In this document: one piece after another, positions 5,292 through 6,992 of the stretch
Numbering within the stretch: position 1 is the stretch's first letter
Layout of the letters: every line of letters begins with the position of its first letter
From: Rubritepida sp.
GTDB taxonomy: Bacteria; Pseudomonadota; Alphaproteobacteria; Acetobacterales; Acetobacteraceae
Direction of reading: 5' to 3'
Assembly: GCA_028291485.1 (NCBI GenBank)
Contig: JAQGHZ010000702.1
Span: forward strand, 1-6,992
DNA length: 6,992 nucleotides
Translations under genes and position numbers: made by a program
Notes under the pieces: model-generated
What the model was told of the DNA's origin: nothing
Seen by the model: the letters and a program-made list of their open reading frames with translations, nothing else
Database searches by the model: none

Positions 5292-6491
5292 ATGGCGCCC
5301 GTGCAACCGTCAGTTGCGCTTTCTTCCGCCCCGATCCTCCCGTTCCGGCGCGAGCGGCCGGCGCCCCAACCGCCGCTGCACCTCTCGCCGCCGCATCTGG
5401 CCGGCACCGAGCTGGACGCGCTGCGGGAGACGCTGGAATCCGGCTGGCTGGCTCCCGCGGGCCCGACCCTCACCCGCTTCGAGACCGCGCTGACCGCCAC
5501 GATGCAGCTGCCCCATGCGGTCGCCCTCAGCTCCGGCACGGCCGCGCTGCATCTCGGCTACCGGCTGCTCGGCGTCGAGCCGGGCGACGAGATCTGGACC
5601 AGCACCCTCACCTTCGTCGCCACCGTGGCACCCGCGATCCAGATGGGCGCCACCCCGCGCTTCCTCGACGTCGATCCCACCAGCTGGACGCTCGACCCGC
5701 ATCTGCTGCGCGAGGAGCTGTCCGCCGCCGCGCGGCGCGGCCGGCTGCCGCGGGTGGTCGTGCCGGCCGATCTCTACGGCCAGCCCTCCGACATGGAGGC
5801 GATCCGCGCCGCCTGCGCCCGCTGGGGCGTGGCGGTGCTCTCCGACAGCGCCTGCGCGCTGGGCGGGCGGCAGCACGGCAAACCCGCCGGCCATGGCGCC
5901 GACCTCGTGGCGGTGAGCTTCAACGGCAACAAGAACGTGACGGCCGGCGGCGGCGGGGCGCTGCTCTCGGCGGACGGCGCGATGATCGGCCGCGCCCGCC
6001 ACCTCGCCACCCAGGCCAGGGAGCCGGCGGCGCACTACCAGCACGAGACGACGGGCTTCAACTACGCCATGAGCTCGGTGCTCGCCGCCGTCGGCCTGGC
6101 GCAGCTGCCGAGCCTGGAGGAGCGCGTCGAGACCCGCCGCGCCATCTTCGGACGCTACGTGGACGCGCTGGGCCTGCTCCCCGGCCTGTCCTTCATGCCG
6201 GAGCCAGGCTGGTCGCGCTCCACGCGCTGGCTGAGCGCGATGCTGGTCGACCCACGGCGCTTCGGCGTGGACCGCGAGGCCATGCGCCTCGCCCTCGCCG
6301 ACCAGGGGATCGAGAGCCGGCCGGTCTGGAAGCCGCTGCACCTGCAGCCCGCCTTCCGGCAGACGCCCTCGGCGGGCGGGCAGGTGGCGGCGGCACTGTT
6401 CGAGCAGGGGCTGTGCCTGCCCTCGGGCAGCGGGATGACGGTGCCGGAGCAGTTCCGGGCGATCTCGGCGATCCGTGCGCTGCATCGGTGA
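5292..6491 (+). CDS. DegT/DnrJ/EryC1/StrS aminotransferase, amino-sugar type (PglE/EpsN-like)
   Basis: These PLP enzymes transfer an amino group, usually from glutamate, to a nucleotide-linked keto-sugar. With ATG at 5292 it has 399 residues. Motifs (399-residue numbering): LSPPHLAGTELDAL and SGWLAPAGP near the N-terminus, SSGTAAL (phosphate site, about 80-86), SDSACALGG with the pyridine-nitrogen Asp (D185), SFNGNK with the PLP-lysine K214 followed by a Gly-rich turn, and RPVWKPLHLQP. The NGNK motif and PPH start resemble PglE/EpsN transaminases acting on UDP-4-keto-6-deoxy-HexNAc, so a UDP-4-amino-sugar product is the best guess. Typical DAAE and NYRMS segments here read DSAC and NYAMS. A GTG five codons upstream (5277) is possible but has no ribosome site. 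It precedes a glycosyltransferase, consistent with surface-glycan synthesis. Confidence 0.9.
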   Translation: MAPVQPSVALSSAPILPFRRERPAPQPPLHLSPPHLAGTELDALRETLESGWLAPAGPTLTRFETALTATMQLPHAVALSSGTAALHLGYRLLGVEPGDEIWTSTLTFVATVAPAIQMGATPRFLDVDPTSWTLDPHLLREELSAAARRGRLPRVVVPADLYGQPSDMEAIRAACARWGVAVLSDSACALGGRQHGKPAGHGADLVAVSFNGNKNVTAGGGGALLSADGAMIGRARHLATQAREPAAHYQHETTGFNYAMSSVLAAVGLAQLPSLEERVETRRAIFGRYVDALGLLPGLSFMPEPGWSRSTRWLSAMLVDPRRFGVDREAMRLALADQGIESRPVWKPLHLQPAFRQTPSAGGQVAAALFEQGLCLPSGSGMTVPEQFRAISAIRALHR

Positions 6492-6493
6492 TG

Positions 6494-6512
6494 CGAGGGG
6501 CTCTGCCCCTCG
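6494..6512 (+). terminator. Hairpin 1 after the aminotransferase gene
   Basis: CGAGGGGC (6494-6501) and GCCCCTCG (6505-6512) pair perfectly around a 3-base TCT loop, starting 3 bp after the stop codon. No U-tract follows. Position and strength suggest a transcript end or 3'-protecting structure of a type I associate with Acetobacteraceae genomes. Confidence 0.55.
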
Positions 6513-6518
6513 ACCCCG

Positions 6519-6537
6519 CCAGGGCTTTTGGCCCTGG
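6519..6537 (+). terminator. Hairpin 2 after the aminotransferase gene
   Basis: CCAGGGC (6519-6525) pairs with GCCCTGG (6531-6537) around a TTTTG loop. Together with hairpin 1 it makes a tandem structure separated by GACCCCG-like sequence. No U-run follows, so efficiency as an intrinsic terminator is uncertain. Confidence 0.5.
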
Positions 6538-6557
6538 ACCCTCTCACTGATGAAGGG

Positions 6558-6577
6558 CCAGGAAACGAGTTTCCTGG
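6558..6577 (+). repeat. Hairpin 3, CCAGGAAA inverted repeat
   Basis: CCAGGAAA (6558-6565) and TTTCCTGG (6570-6577) form a perfect 8-bp stem around CGAG (one more C-G pair is possible). Its CCAGG/CCTGG arms are shared with hairpin 2, so the two could form alternative, mutually exclusive pairings. Confidence 0.6.
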
Positions 6578-6586
6578 TGGGGGGGT

Positions 6587-6609
6587 TTGGGGGGGCGAAG
6601 CCCCCTCAA
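6587..6609 (+). repeat. Hairpin 4 with G7 tract, just before the glycosyltransferase
   Basis: TTGGGGGGGC (6587-6596) pairs with GCCCCCTCAA (6600-6609) around a GAA loop, ten pairs including one G-T wobble. It ends 13 bp before the TTG start of the next gene. A second G7 run sits at 6579-6585. Confidence 0.6.
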
Positions 6610-6622
6610 CCGCGCTGCTAGC

Positions 6623-6992
6623 TTGCGCATCCTCTACCTTCACCAGCACTTCTCCACCCCCGATGGAGCGACCGGCACGCGCAGCCACGCCATGGCCCGC
6701 GCCCTGGCGCAGCGCGGCCATGCGGTGACGCTGGCCTGCGGGCAGTTCTCCGAGGCGACGACGGGGCTCTCCGGGCCGTTCCGCCGGGGTCGGCGCTCCG
6801 GCCGCGTCTCCGGCTTCGAGGTGGTGGAATTCTCCATCCCCTGCGGCAATGCGTTGGGCCTGGCCGCCCGAACCGGCGCCTTCCTGCGCTACGCGGCGCG
6901 CGCCGGGTGGATGGCGGCGCGCGGCGAGTGGGACCTGGTGATCGCCAGCTCCACCCCCCTCACCGTCGCCCTGCCCGCCCTGGCCGCGCGAC
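6623..6992 (+). CDS. GT4 family glycosyltransferase, WbuB-like N-terminus (3' end beyond the window)
   Basis: The first 123 residues are visible, starting with TTG at 6623-6625: M-RILYLHQHFSTPDGATGTRS, then HAMARALAQRGHAVTLACGQF, a linker, FEVVEFSIPCGNALGL, FLRYAARAGW, and WDLVIASSTPLTVALPALAAR at the right edge. This is the N-terminal Rossmann-like acceptor domain of GT4 (GT-B fold) transferases; the glycine-rich loop after the first strand, the GTRS-MA-L--RGH helix and the ASSTPLT-LPAL-A segment are typical of enzymes annotated WbuB. Such enzymes move a sugar from an NDP donor to a lipid-linked or glycan acceptor at the inner face of the membrane. The donor site lies beyond the window, so specificity is unknown. 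There is no ATG before this point in frame with a sensible N-terminus, and no ribosome site precedes the TTG. Confidence 0.88.
   Translation, partial: MRILYLHQHFSTPDGATGTRSHAMARALAQRGHAVTLACGQFSEATTGLSGPFRRGRRSGRVSGFEVVEFSIPCGNALGLAARTGAFLRYAARAGWMAARGEWDLVIASSTPLTVALPALAAR

Noticed and set aside
5310..6485. 391-codon minus-strand frame opposite the aminotransferase
   Set aside because: Antisense of a clear DegT-family enzyme; no start signal or domain.

Overview
This is a GC-rich stretch with codon use strongly biased to G/C in the third position. Gene order and protein families point to an alphaproteobacterium. The tandem GC-rich hairpins after the aminotransferase gene, together with the conserved bolA / J-protein / cobS / cobT neighbourhood, suggest Rhodospirillales, most likely Acetobacteraceae (Roseomonas-like). 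The family-level placement is inferred from pattern recognition, not from a database search.

Left part (1-3369, minus strand). Reading leftward there is a small J-domain protein, then cobS, then cobT, which runs off the left edge. CobS (AAA+ ATPase) and CobT (acidic linker plus von Willebrand A domain) are two subunits of the aerobic cobaltochelatase CobNST, which inserts Co2+ into the corrin ring during vitamin B12 synthesis. CobN is not in the window. Two GC-rich hairpins without U-tracts lie between the genes, one in the J-protein/cobS gap and one in the cobS/cobT gap.

Middle (3434-5123). bolA is divergent from the J-protein gene. Next come a minus-strand DUF2889 gene of unknown function and, divergent from it, secB, the export chaperone. 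Both minus-strand promoters in the window (J-protein and DUF2889) place the -10 box so close to the start codon that the mRNAs are probably leaderless or nearly so.

Right part (5124-6992, plus strand). After an AT-richer gap with a plausible promoter, a helically phased direct repeat and a small leader hairpin comes a DegT/DnrJ/EryC1/StrS-family PLP aminotransferase of the amino-sugar type (PglE/EpsN-like). It is followed by a cluster of four hairpins with two G7 tracts, then the start of a GT4 glycosyltransferase with a TTG start codon, cut by the right edge. This looks like the beginning of a surface-polysaccharide or glycoconjugate locus next to housekeeping genes.

I see no mobile element, tRNA, rRNA or CRISPR array. 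No clearly new multi-gene system is evident. The points most worth checking are the non-coding structures: the hairpin/G-tract cluster, the inter-cob hairpin and the leaderless-start pattern.
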